Below, in pieces: positions 5,751 to 11,570 of a stretch of 12,320 nucleotides of DNA. Position 1 is the first letter of the stretch; the number at the start of each line of letters is the position of its first letter. The position numbers and the translations under genes were made by a program. The notes under the pieces were generated by a model. It saw only the letters and a list, made by a program, of their open reading frames with translations. It was not told the origin of the DNA and made no database searches. The DNA comes from Coriobacteriaceae bacterium (GTDB lineage Bacteria; Actinomycetota; Coriobacteriia; Coriobacteriales; UMGS124), in assembly GCA_019420325.1 (NCBI GenBank), contig JAHZHK010000083.1, positions 1 to 12,320 on the forward strand. Reading direction: 5' to 3'.

Positions 5751-6554
5751 ATGAAGACGAGCGAGGCACAGCGCAGGGCTTGGGACGGTGGCCGCAGCGG
5801 ACGGCCTGCTCCGGCGTTTGACGACGCCGCCCATGGGTCGCGCGGGTGGGGCATTCGCCCGGCCGACGTGGCCGTGGGAGCGACGACGCTATTTGCCGCG
5901 CTTGGCGTGTGCTGTGTGCTGTGGTTTGGCTTCGGTGTGCAGGGCGTGCCGGGAGTCTCGCTGGGCGAGGGGAGCGGTGCCGAAGTGGGCGCTGGCGCTT
6001 CCGAAGTCGCTTCGGGGACCAAATCGACTGACGCGGGCGCGGCGGGCTACCTGGATACTCAGGCGTCCAACCTCGATGCCGGCGGCCCAAACGTTCAACC
6101 ATCTGGTCTCGGCGCTGCTGGCTCTGACGCCCAGTCGCTCAACCTCGATGCCGGAGGCCCGAAGGCACAGGCGTCTGTTCCCGATGCCGGAGGCTCGCCC
6201 GCAGCCTCGGGCCAGGGTTCTGCGGACTTGGGCATCGACGCGGGTTCAACGTACACTGCCTCAGATACCGGCGATACCGTTGCCACGCTTTATGCCGTCA
6301 TCCAAAACTCCGACGGCTTCTACCAGGTGCTTCCCCTTGGCGAAGACACGACCGTCACAGTCGCGGGTTCTTTGGGAACCAACATCATCGAGGTGGCCGA
6401 CGGACGGGTGCGCTGCCTTGAGTCTGACTGCTCGAATCAGACGTGCGTGAAGCAGGGCTGGGTGTCCGGGCTCGGTCAGACCGTTGTGTGCCTGCCCCAC
6501 AAGCTCATTGTGCAGCTGGTTGCCGACCCGGCAGATGCCGTGCCGCTGAGCTAA
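5751..6554 (+). CDS. Membrane-anchored NusG domain II (EetA-like) protein
   Basis: A 267-residue protein in three parts. A basic N-terminal tail and one membrane helix (about 38-62) are followed by a low-complexity Gly/Ala/Ser/Asp linker (65-172). The extracytosolic C-terminal domain (175-257) fits NusG domain II: NIIEVADGRVRCLESDC, then NQTCVKQGW, then QTVVCLPHKL. Cysteines 222, 227, 232 and 247 are in the family's positions. NusG-II proteins of this type (EetA) occur beside EetB and ApbE in flavin-based electron transfer loci. Their exact biochemical role is not settled. The linker contains degenerate NLDAGGP repeats (107-113, 131-137, and PDAGGSP at 144-150). The gene starts 6 nt after the ApbE stop with GTAGGAC as a probable ribosome binding site, making it the third gene of the operon. 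Confidence 0.85.
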   Translation: MKTSEAQRRAWDGGRSGRPAPAFDDAAHGSRGWGIRPADVAVGATTLFAALGVCCVLWFGFGVQGVPGVSLGEGSGAEVGAGASEVASGTKSTDAGAAGYLDTQASNLDAGGPNVQPSGLGAAGSDAQSLNLDAGGPKAQASVPDAGGSPAASGQGSADLGIDAGSTYTASDTGDTVATLYAVIQNSDGFYQVLPLGEDTTVTVAGSLGTNIIEVADGRVRCLESDCSNQTCVKQGWVSGLGQTVVCLPHKLIVQLVADPADAVPLS

Positions 6555-6559
6555 GGACG

Positions 6560-6601
6560 AGCCGCGCACGAATGGGCGGGCGCGGCTATTACGAGCCGCG
6601 C
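6560..6601 (+). terminator. Alternative hairpins after the EetA-like gene
   Basis: Three segments: AGCCGCGC (6560-6567), GCGCGGCT (6580-6587) and AGCCGCGC again (6594-6601). The middle one can pair perfectly (8 bp) with either neighbour, giving mutually exclusive hairpins with a 12-nt or a 6-nt loop. They begin 6 nt after the stop codon, so they probably mark the 3' end of the operon transcript. No clear T-run follows either hairpin, so rho-independent termination is uncertain. Confidence 0.5.
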
Positions 6602-6607
6602 ACTTGC

Positions 6608-6631
6608 GACATCCCGATAACGAAAAACGCC
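6608..6631 (+). repeat. 24-bp direct repeat, distal copy
   Basis: Matches 6844-6867 at 23 of 24 bases (the sixth base of CCCGATAACG is T here and A there). With a one-base gap the match extends left through CTTGC. It ends exactly where the 16-bp terminal repeat of the palindromic element begins (6632). The other copy is the T-rich tail and stem base of the tRNA-Lys terminator. Confidence 0.8.
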
Positions 6632-6773
6632 AAAAGTATGCGTTATAACTTTCACCAACGCGAATCAAGCCGCTTCCGTTTTCCAGTCGACGGCATCGTC
6701 GCAGGTAGATGAGGCGGCTGTTTTCTGGTGCAAGAGCCCATTCCTCCCCACGGGCGGTATAACGCATACTTTT
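6632..6773. mobile_element. Candidate 142-bp palindromic MITE-like element
   Basis: Bounded by a perfect 16-bp inverted repeat: AAAAGTATGCGTTATA (6632-6647) and its complement (6758-6773). GCC flanks it directly on both sides (6629-6631 and 6774-6776), which would fit a 3-bp target duplication but could be chance. Smaller arms nest inside: CACCA 6653-6657 with TGGTG 6726-6730; AGCCGC 6668-6673 with GCGGCT 6714-6719; CGAC 6688-6691 with GTCG 6698-6701. It has no coding capacity. It could be a non-autonomous transposon remnant, a structured RNA, or a large bidirectional transcription-end structure between converging genes. Confidence 0.45.
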
Positions 6774-6843
6774 GCCGATTTCGGGGCACGGGGCCAGGGA
6801 AGGACGTTGAAAGCGCGGCGGAGTGGGACCCTCAGGGCTTGCT

Positions 6844-6867
6844 GACATCCCGAAAACGAAAAACGCC
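6844..6867 (+). repeat. 24-bp direct repeat, tRNA-proximal copy
   Basis: Second copy of the repeat at 6608-6631, 236 bp away. It overlaps the T-tract and the first stem arm of the tRNA terminator. The stretch between the palindromic element and this copy (6774-6843) shows no gene or structure I can support. Confidence 0.8.
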
Positions 6868-6895
6868 CGCGATGCGCGGGGCATCTCGGGCGTTT
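6853..6895 (-). terminator. Rho-independent terminator of tRNA-Lys
   Basis: On the minus strand, AAACGCCCG (6895-6887) pairs with CGGGCGTTT (6869-6861). An inner GATGC/GCATC stem (6871-6875 with 6881-6885) is separated by one mismatch. TTTTTCGTTTT follows (6863-6853). It begins 12 nt past the tRNA 3' end. Confidence 0.88.
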
Positions 6896-6906
6896 GAAAG
6901 TCGAAC

Positions 6907-6983
6907 TGGTGCGCCGTCAGGGATTCGAACCCTGGACCTTGGGATTAAGAGTCCCCTGCTCTGGCCAGCTGAGCTAACGGCGC
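6907..6983 (-). tRNA. tRNA-Lys (anticodon CTT), CCA encoded
   Basis: A full cloverleaf can be read on the minus strand. The acceptor arm is GCGCCGT with ACGGCGC. The D-arm is GCTC/GAGC with a GG-containing loop. The anticodon loop CTCTTAA (anticodon CTT) sits on a stem GGGGA/TCCCA whose first pair is G-A. A five-base variable loop AGGTC precedes the T-arm CAGGG-TTCGAAT-CCCTG. A73 is followed by an encoded CCA (6909-6907). Length is 77 nt including CCA. It decodes AAG, the lysine codon favoured in GC-rich genomes. Confidence 0.96.
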
Positions 6984-6996
6984 GCAGCGAAGAAGT

Positions 6997-7025
6997 ACTG
7001 TACTCTTCAGAGCGTCGTGAGGCAA
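6997..7025 (-). promoter_or_regulatory. Promoter of tRNA-Lys
   Basis: On the minus strand, a -35 box TTGCCT (7025-7020) and a -10 box TACAGT (7002-6997) are separated by exactly 17 nt. Transcription would start near 6990, leaving about 7 nt of leader before the mature tRNA 5' end at 6983. Confidence 0.75.
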
Positions 7026-7040
7026 GCACAAACTTCCATT

Positions 7041-7067
7041 TTTGTGCATCTTCGCGAGATGCACAAA
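7041..7067 (-). terminator. Perfect hairpin after the MmpL-type gene
   Basis: TTTGTGCATCT (7041-7051), TCGCG, AGATGCACAAA (7057-7067): an 11-bp perfect stem lying 7 nt past the exporter's stop codon and ahead of the tRNA promoter. It probably separates the two transcription units. No T-run follows on the minus strand, so it is not a textbook terminator. GCACAAA also recurs at 7026-7032 in the same spacer. Confidence 0.5.
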
Positions 7068-7074
7068 TTTGCAC

Positions 7075-9417
7075 CTACTCCGTGCGGTCTGTGTCCGCCC
7101 CTTCGACAACCTCGGTGCCCTTGCACAGACGTCCCTTGCCCGCAACCCAGCGATCGAGCGTGGCAAGGATGCCGGGCAGGAACACGAGGATGAGCGCGAT
7201 GGTGCACGCCGCGCCCAGCGAGAGGGTCTGGCAGATCTGCCCGATGGTGGGATCGCTGCCGAACATAGCGATGGCACCGCATACAAGCACGATGATGAGG
7301 CCGCTCGTCATGACGGTGTGGATGGAGCGCACGTATGCGCTCTCGAGGGCGGGCGCTACGCCCATGCGCGCGCGGGCGTCACGGTAGTTGCTCGTAAAGA
7401 GGATGCCGTAGTCCACTGTGGCACCCATGAGGATGCACTGTACGATGAGAAGCGCCAGGTAGTAGATGCTATAGCCCTGCAGGCCCGTGGCCAGCACGGT
7501 GAGGTACACGCCGCATTGCACGATGAGCACGAGAAGCGCAGGGATGAGCAGGTTGCGGAAGGTGAGGGCCACCACGAGGTAGATTGCGCCTGCGGTGAGC
7601 AGCGTGATGAGCGTGAGCTCGTCATGGAAGCCCCTGCTCATCTCCCAGGCCATGGGACCGTCGCCCACCAGGTGGTATTCGCCCTTGAGGTTGCTCGCAC
7701 ACCAGGCGTCGAGCTCGTCGAGGAAGTTGAACATCTCCTGCGAGCCTGCCTCGCCGGCAAACGTCACGGCCATGATGGAGGCGTGTTCGCCGTGCAGCTT
7801 TGCCTCGCCGTCCTCGATCTGCGCGGCCATCTCGTCGACGGCCACCTTTTGCGCATCGTCGGCCATGGTGGAGAATGCCTTGCTCGGCAGAAGCTTTTCC
7901 TGCACGAAGCCCAAAAACTCCGGGATGGTGAGGCGCACGTCTTCGGGGGCGTCGGCCTTGTAGAGCTTGAGCAGGGCAAGCTTGCTCATGGAGTCGATGT
8001 CCTCGCCTGAGGCGTACAGCGAGTACACGATGTTGATGGTGCTCGAGTCCATGCCGAGGTCGCCAGCCTGATCGCCGTACTCCTTCATGACCTGCTGAAG
8101 CTCACTTGCGCTGTATGCGCGCCCGAGCGTGTTGCCCCAGGCATTGACCGCCTCGACGCCCTGCGCACCCTCAATCTCGTCGATGTGTGCGGCGACGTCG
8201 TCCTCGTCGTCGTTGGAGTAGACGAGTACGACGGTGCTTGTGCGGGGGAATATTTGCGCGATGGGGTCTTCCTTGGCGAGCGTGTAGGAGACGCCCGTGT
8301 TTGCCTGAGCGATATATGCCACGGCGAACAGGAGCGCGAACGCCACGCAGGCCACATAGCGGGCACGCATGCTGAAGCGGGCCAGGCCGGCCATCGCGCG
8401 CTCGGGATGCAGCGTGGGTTTGGCCGTGGCGCGGATGGCGCGGTCGCAGCCCAGGATAAGCGCGGGCAGAATGGTGAACACGCACACGAGGCTGCAGATG
8501 ACGCCCTTTGCGAGCACGATGCCCAGGTCGGCACCGATCTTGAAGCTCATGAAGACGAGCGCGAGCAGGCCCACGAACGTGGTGAGCGAGCTGGAGGTGA
8601 TTGCCGAGAACGCGCCTGTCACCGCGCGGCGCATAGCGGCGTCGCGCTGATCGGCGCTGGGTCGGTCGGCTCCCTCGGGCGCGTTTTCCAGGGCGAGTTC
8701 CTGGCGGTAGCGGTTCATGAGGATGATGGAGTAGTCCATGGAGAGCACGAGCTGCAGCAGGGCCGCGATGCACATGGTGACGGAGGAGACTTCGCCCATG
8801 ACGATGTTGCTGCCCAGGTTGATGCCCACGGCGCAGCCGATTGTTACGAGGAAGAGCAACGACTCAAGCACCGAGGGGCACATGGCCAGCAGAATCAGGA
8901 AGAGCAGGCTCAGCGCCAAGACGAGCGTCTGGAGGGGGATGTCGCTGGAGTTGGCGTCATCGTCGGCGATGAGCGTGGTGGCCTGTGGGTACGTGCTCGC
9001 CACGAGGTCGGCAATCGCCGACTCAAGGCCGCGCTGCTCCGCGCTTCGGTAATCGTAGTCCATGGCCACGACGTAGAGTGCCTTGTCGTCTTGGTTGTAG
9101 GCGGCATCGCCCGCTACGTGCGTCACCGCCTCGACGCCTTCGAGCTCGTCCAATTTGTCCGCGAGGGAGGCACGCTCGTCGTCATCAAGCCCGCTCACCA
9201 TCACGCGCAGCGTGTGCGTGGAGACGGCGTCGGGCACCTCTGCTTCCATGAGTTCCACGCCTGCCTTCATCGACGAGCCATCGGGCAGGTACTTGGTCAT
9301 GTCGGTGTTGACGTGCACGCCCAGCATAAGCAGGCTCACGACTGTCGTGAGAACAACCATGAAGACCAGCACGGCCTTCCTGCGCTTGACGATGAACCCG
9401 GCGAGCTTGTCCTTCAT
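7075..9417 (-). CDS. MmpL/RND-type membrane exporter (MMPL family)
   Basis: A 780-residue integral membrane transporter of the RND superfamily, MMPL type. These proteins use the proton gradient to move lipids or hydrophobic compounds out across the cell membrane. The protein has two homologous halves. Helix 1 (about 14-34) is followed by an extracytosolic domain (35-160) and a helix bundle (162-325). Helix 7 (352-372) is followed by a second extracytosolic domain (373-598) and a bundle (600-755). Each half keeps the proton-relay Asp-Tyr pair, LSMDYS (D228-Y229) and TVDYG (D669-Y670). The first 40 residues end with NTDMTKYLPDGS, typical of actinobacterial and firmicute members. The start at 9417 has GGATGGAGAA 8 nt upstream. 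Length is within the family range. It is a single-gene unit between a divergent HIT gene and tRNA-Lys; the substrate is not apparent. Confidence 0.92.
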   Translation of the reverse strand: MKDKLAGFIVKRRKAVLVFMVVLTTVVSLLMLGVHVNTDMTKYLPDGSSMKAGVELMEAEVPDAVSTHTLRVMVSGLDDDERASLADKLDELEGVEAVTHVAGDAAYNQDDKALYVVAMDYDYRSAEQRGLESAIADLVASTYPQATTLIADDDANSSDIPLQTLVLALSLLFLILLAMCPSVLESLLFLVTIGCAVGINLGSNIVMGEVSSVTMCIAALLQLVLSMDYSIILMNRYRQELALENAPEGADRPSADQRDAAMRRAVTGAFSAITSSSLTTFVGLLALVFMSFKIGADLGIVLAKGVICSLVCVFTILPALILGCDRAIRATAKPTLHPERAMAGLARFSMRARYVACVAFALLFAVAYIAQANTGVSYTLAKEDPIAQIFPRTSTVVLVYSNDDEDDVAAHIDEIEGAQGVEAVNAWGNTLGRAYSASELQQVMKEYGDQAGDLGMDSSTINIVYSLYASGEDIDSMSKLALLKLYKADAPEDVRLTIPEFLGFVQEKLLPSKAFSTMADDAQKVAVDEMAAQIEDGEAKLHGEHASIMAVTFAGEAGSQEMFNFLDELDAWCASNLKGEYHLVGDGPMAWEMSRGFHDELTLITLLTAGAIYLVVALTFRNLLIPALLVLIVQCGVYLTVLATGLQGYSIYYLALLIVQCILMGATVDYGILFTSNYRDARARMGVAPALESAYVRSIHTVMTSGLIIVLVCGAIAMFGSDPTIGQICQTLSLGAACTIALILVFLPGILATLDRWVAGKGRLCKGTEVVEGADTDRTE

Positions 9418-9558
9418 GGCCGTTCTCCATCCTTTTAGCTATGCGCCTTTTTATGCCTGGCGCGTGCGATGCGTGATACGGTCATTCTTGCACATACCAG
9501 GCCGTGTTAAGCTGTGTCGTGCAAACAATTCGTTTCGAAACTGACCTAAGGAGTGCTC
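9418..9558. promoter_or_regulatory. Divergent promoter region, MmpL-type exporter / HIT gene
   Basis: 141 bp between divergent genes, so it should hold promoters in both directions. The ribosome binding sites are clear: AAGGAG at 9548-9553 for the HIT gene and GGAG for the exporter. A candidate plus-strand -35 box is TTGCAC (9488-9493), but no -10 box at good spacing follows it. GTTTCGAAAC (9532-9541) is a perfect 10-bp palindrome close to the HIT start and could be an operator. I could not assign promoters with confidence. Confidence 0.4.
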
Positions 9559-9957
9559 ATGAAGGACGAGAACTGCATCTTCTGCAAGATCGCTGCCGGC
9601 GAGATCCCCACCAAAAAGGTCTACGAGGACGATTACGTCATTGCGTTCGATGACCTCGAGCCCCTCATGCCCGTCCACACGCTCATCATCCCCAAGGATC
9701 ACTACGCCAACATCGGCGACAACGTGCCCGAGGAGACGCTGGGTCATGTCTTTGGCGCCGTGCGCAAGGTGGCTGAGATCAAGGGCCTCAAGAACGGCTA
9801 CCGCCTCATGGTGAACACCGGCGAGGACGCCTCCCAGAGCGTGCAGCACTTCCACGTGCACATGCTCGGCGGCGGCTGGATGCCCCGTCCCAACGACCAG
9901 GACTGGGGTCCCAACGCCACCAACGTTGCCCACCTCAAGGAACAGCAGGGCGAGTAG
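9559..9957 (+). CDS. HIT family nucleotide-binding protein
   Basis: A 132-residue cytoplasmic histidine-triad protein of the HINT type, which hydrolyses nucleoside phosphoramidates and related nucleotide adducts. Seen: the triad QHFHVHMLGG (H97, H99, H101); an N-terminal CIFCKI (C6, C9) that, with later histidines, can bind zinc in this subgroup; and the family segments FDDLEPLMPVHTLIIPK (30-46) and LMVNTGEDASQSV (83-95). I place the start at ATG 9559, five bases after AGGAG. The in-frame GTG at 9553 overlaps that ribosome binding site. It is co-directional with the trigger-factor-like gene, which starts one base after this stop. The exact physiological substrate is unknown for most bacterial members. 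Confidence 0.95.
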   Translation: MKDENCIFCKIAAGEIPTKKVYEDDYVIAFDDLEPLMPVHTLIIPKDHYANIGDNVPEETLGHVFGAVRKVAEIKGLKNGYRLMVNTGEDASQSVQHFHVHMLGGGWMPRPNDQDWGPNATNVAHLKEQQGE

Positions 9958-9958
9958 C

Positions 9959-11449
9959 ATGGGTGAGATTCTCGATTTCAAGGGCCCGAAGACGACGGTC
10001 GCGTTTCCCGAGTTCTCGAACCCCGCCGCCGACAACGAGTGCGAGCTTGAGTACGATCCCAAGCCCGGCAGTGTTGGCGTGCTCGTGACCACAGACTCCC
10101 AGGGCGTGGCGCATTTCACGGTGACCGCGCCTGCCGAGGAGGTCGGCGAGGCCATCAAGCAGGCAAAGGACGGCCTGGCCGCCTCGTTTGGCGTGCCTGC
10201 CGACGCGACCACGCTCGAGGCGATCCGCACGCAGATGGGCGAGGGCACCTTCGATGCTTTCATCACGACGTTTGTGCAGCGTCACTTCTTCGCCAAGGCC
10301 TTGCTGCGCACCTCCGTCCTGCCGTTCCTCGATCCCGACCACCTGACGAGCGAGCCCCCGGTGGAGGGTCAGGACTACGTGTTCAAGATGGAGTGCCTGC
10401 TGCGCCCCTCCTACGAGCTCTCCTCGTACGAGCCCGTGAGCGTGAAGGTTCCCGAGAAGCAGGCCGTGACCTCCAAGGACGTGACGGCCTACCTCGACAA
10501 CATGTCCAAAGAGCTTGCCACCTGGGAGAACGACCCGTCTGCCACGCAGGTTGAGCGCGGCAGCCACGTGAGTCTCAACCTCGACTCCACGCTCGATGGC
10601 AAGCCCTTCCCGCAGCTTACCGGCCGCCATGTTCCCTACCTGGTGGGTTCCGGCCAGCTGGGCGACGAGTTTGACGACCAGCTCGTGGGCATGGCCCCGC
10701 GCGAGCGCAAGGAGTACGGCCTGTCGCTTCCCATGCCTGCCGAGGACGGCTCCGTCAACTACCAGGTCGTGCAGGTCAAGGTGCAGATCGACGAGATCCA
10801 GCACAGTGTGCCGGCCGTCATCGACGATGGCTGGGTGATGAAGAACCTGCCCGAGGCCCAAACGCTTCTTGGCCTTCGTAGCAAGGTCCGCACGATGCTC
10901 GAGCGTCAGGCCGACGCCGCTCAGCATGCCCAGCTCCTCGAGCTCACGGCCGCCGAGCTGGCGACGCGTCTGCAGGGTGAGCCCGACGAGCGCTATGTGG
11001 CCAAGATGCGCGACGAGCTGCTCTCCGAGACGATGCAGCGCCTGCAGATGCAGGGCCTTACGCTTGACGACGTGTTTGCCCAGCCCGGTTTCGACCACGA
11101 GGCTTGGGAGGCCGACCTCAACACCCAGGCCACAGACGCCCTACGTCGCGGCCTGGCGCTCGACTCTCTGGCCGACCACCTCGACATCCAGCTTGACGAG
11201 AAGGACATCTCCGCCGTGGTGAGCCAGATGGCTCCCGGCCATGAGCAGGAGGCCTACCAGGGCCTTCTCGACTCGGGCCAGATGCCCAAGATGTGCGAGA
11301 TGGCGCTGCGCATGCGCGCCAACGAGTGGCTTGTCGACCACCTGCCCAAGACGGTTGCCTCCACCGGCTCGGTCATCCTGGGCGGCGGAGATGCGCGCCC
11401 GCGCACTGACCGTCCGGCCGGCGACGGCCCCAAGCTCACGCTGCTCTAG
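9959..11449 (+). CDS. tig: Trigger-factor-like chaperone / FKBP-type peptidyl-prolyl isomerase
   Basis: A 496-residue soluble protein with trigger factor architecture. An N-terminal domain occupies about 30-160, an FKBP-type isomerase domain about 198-280, and a long helical C-terminal chaperone domain 285-460, with a Gly/Arg-rich tail. In the FKBP domain GSHVSLNLDSTLDGKPF and LGDEFDDQLVGM follow the family pattern. The N-domain shows VTAPAEEVGEAIKQAKDGLA, matching the start of the ribosome-binding domain. Where the loop GFRxGKxP is expected, however, it reads ASFGVPADATT, so the usual ribosome-docking residues seem to be missing. The ATG at 9959 comes one base after the HIT stop, with GGGCGAG upstream. 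It could be a specialised paralogue or simply a lineage-divergent trigger factor. Confidence 0.8.
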   Translation: MGEILDFKGPKTTVAFPEFSNPAADNECELEYDPKPGSVGVLVTTDSQGVAHFTVTAPAEEVGEAIKQAKDGLAASFGVPADATTLEAIRTQMGEGTFDAFITTFVQRHFFAKALLRTSVLPFLDPDHLTSEPPVEGQDYVFKMECLLRPSYELSSYEPVSVKVPEKQAVTSKDVTAYLDNMSKELATWENDPSATQVERGSHVSLNLDSTLDGKPFPQLTGRHVPYLVGSGQLGDEFDDQLVGMAPRERKEYGLSLPMPAEDGSVNYQVVQVKVQIDEIQHSVPAVIDDGWVMKNLPEAQTLLGLRSKVRTMLERQADAAQHAQLLELTAAELATRLQGEPDERYVAKMRDELLSETMQRLQMQGLTLDDVFAQPGFDHEAWEADLNTQATDALRRGLALDSLADHLDIQLDEKDISAVVSQMAPGHEQEAYQGLLDSGQMPKMCEMALRMRANEWLVDHLPKTVASTGSVILGGGDARPRTDRPAGDGPKLTLL

Positions 11450-11478
11450 GCTGTAGCGCTGTCAGACATGTGTACGAG

Positions 11479-11517
11479 AGAGGGGGTCGTCCTTGCGGAC
11501 GGCCCCCTCTTTGTTTC
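11479..11517 (+). terminator. Rho-independent terminator after the trigger-factor-like gene
   Basis: AGAGGGGGTCGTCC (11479-11492), loop TTGC, GGACGGCCCCCTCT (11497-11510): a 14-bp stem with one T-G pair. TTGTTTC follows. It lies 29 nt past the stop and ends the HIT/trigger-factor-like operon. Confidence 0.88.
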
Positions 11518-11530
11518 GTGCGTTGTTGGA

Positions 11531-11566
11531 GGAGCGAGTGCCAGCGCGGGTGCTGGCACTCGCTCC
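11531..11566 (-). terminator. Perfect 15-bp hairpin after citrate synthase
   Basis: GGAGCGAGTGCCAGC (11531-11545) pairs perfectly with GCTGGCACTCGCTCC (11552-11566) around a 6-nt loop. It begins 4 nt beyond the citrate synthase stop on the minus strand. No T-run follows in either direction, so it may act as an mRNA 3'-end stabiliser or a weak terminator. Confidence 0.55.
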
Positions 11567-11570
11567 ACCC

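Noticed and set aside
4401..5834. Long minus-strand open frame (477 codons) opposite the EetB-like tail and apbE
   Set aside because: It is antisense to two clearly real genes, rich in Arg/His/Ala as expected of a GC-rich shadow frame, and has no recognisable domain.
8185..9438. Long plus-strand open frame (417 codons) opposite the MmpL-type gene
   Set aside because: Its composition is dominated by His, Glu, Gly and Arg, typical of a shadow frame; the opposite strand encodes a full transporter with conserved Asp-Tyr pairs.
9553..9558. GTG start two codons upstream of the HIT gene ATG
   Set aside because: It overlaps the ribosome binding site AAGGAG, which is correctly spaced for the ATG at 9559.
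11531..11566. CIRCE heat-shock operator (because of GAGTGCC and GGCACTC)
   Set aside because: The half-sites are in the opposite order to CIRCE (which is GCACTC then GAGTGC), and the hairpin lies after, not before, a gene.
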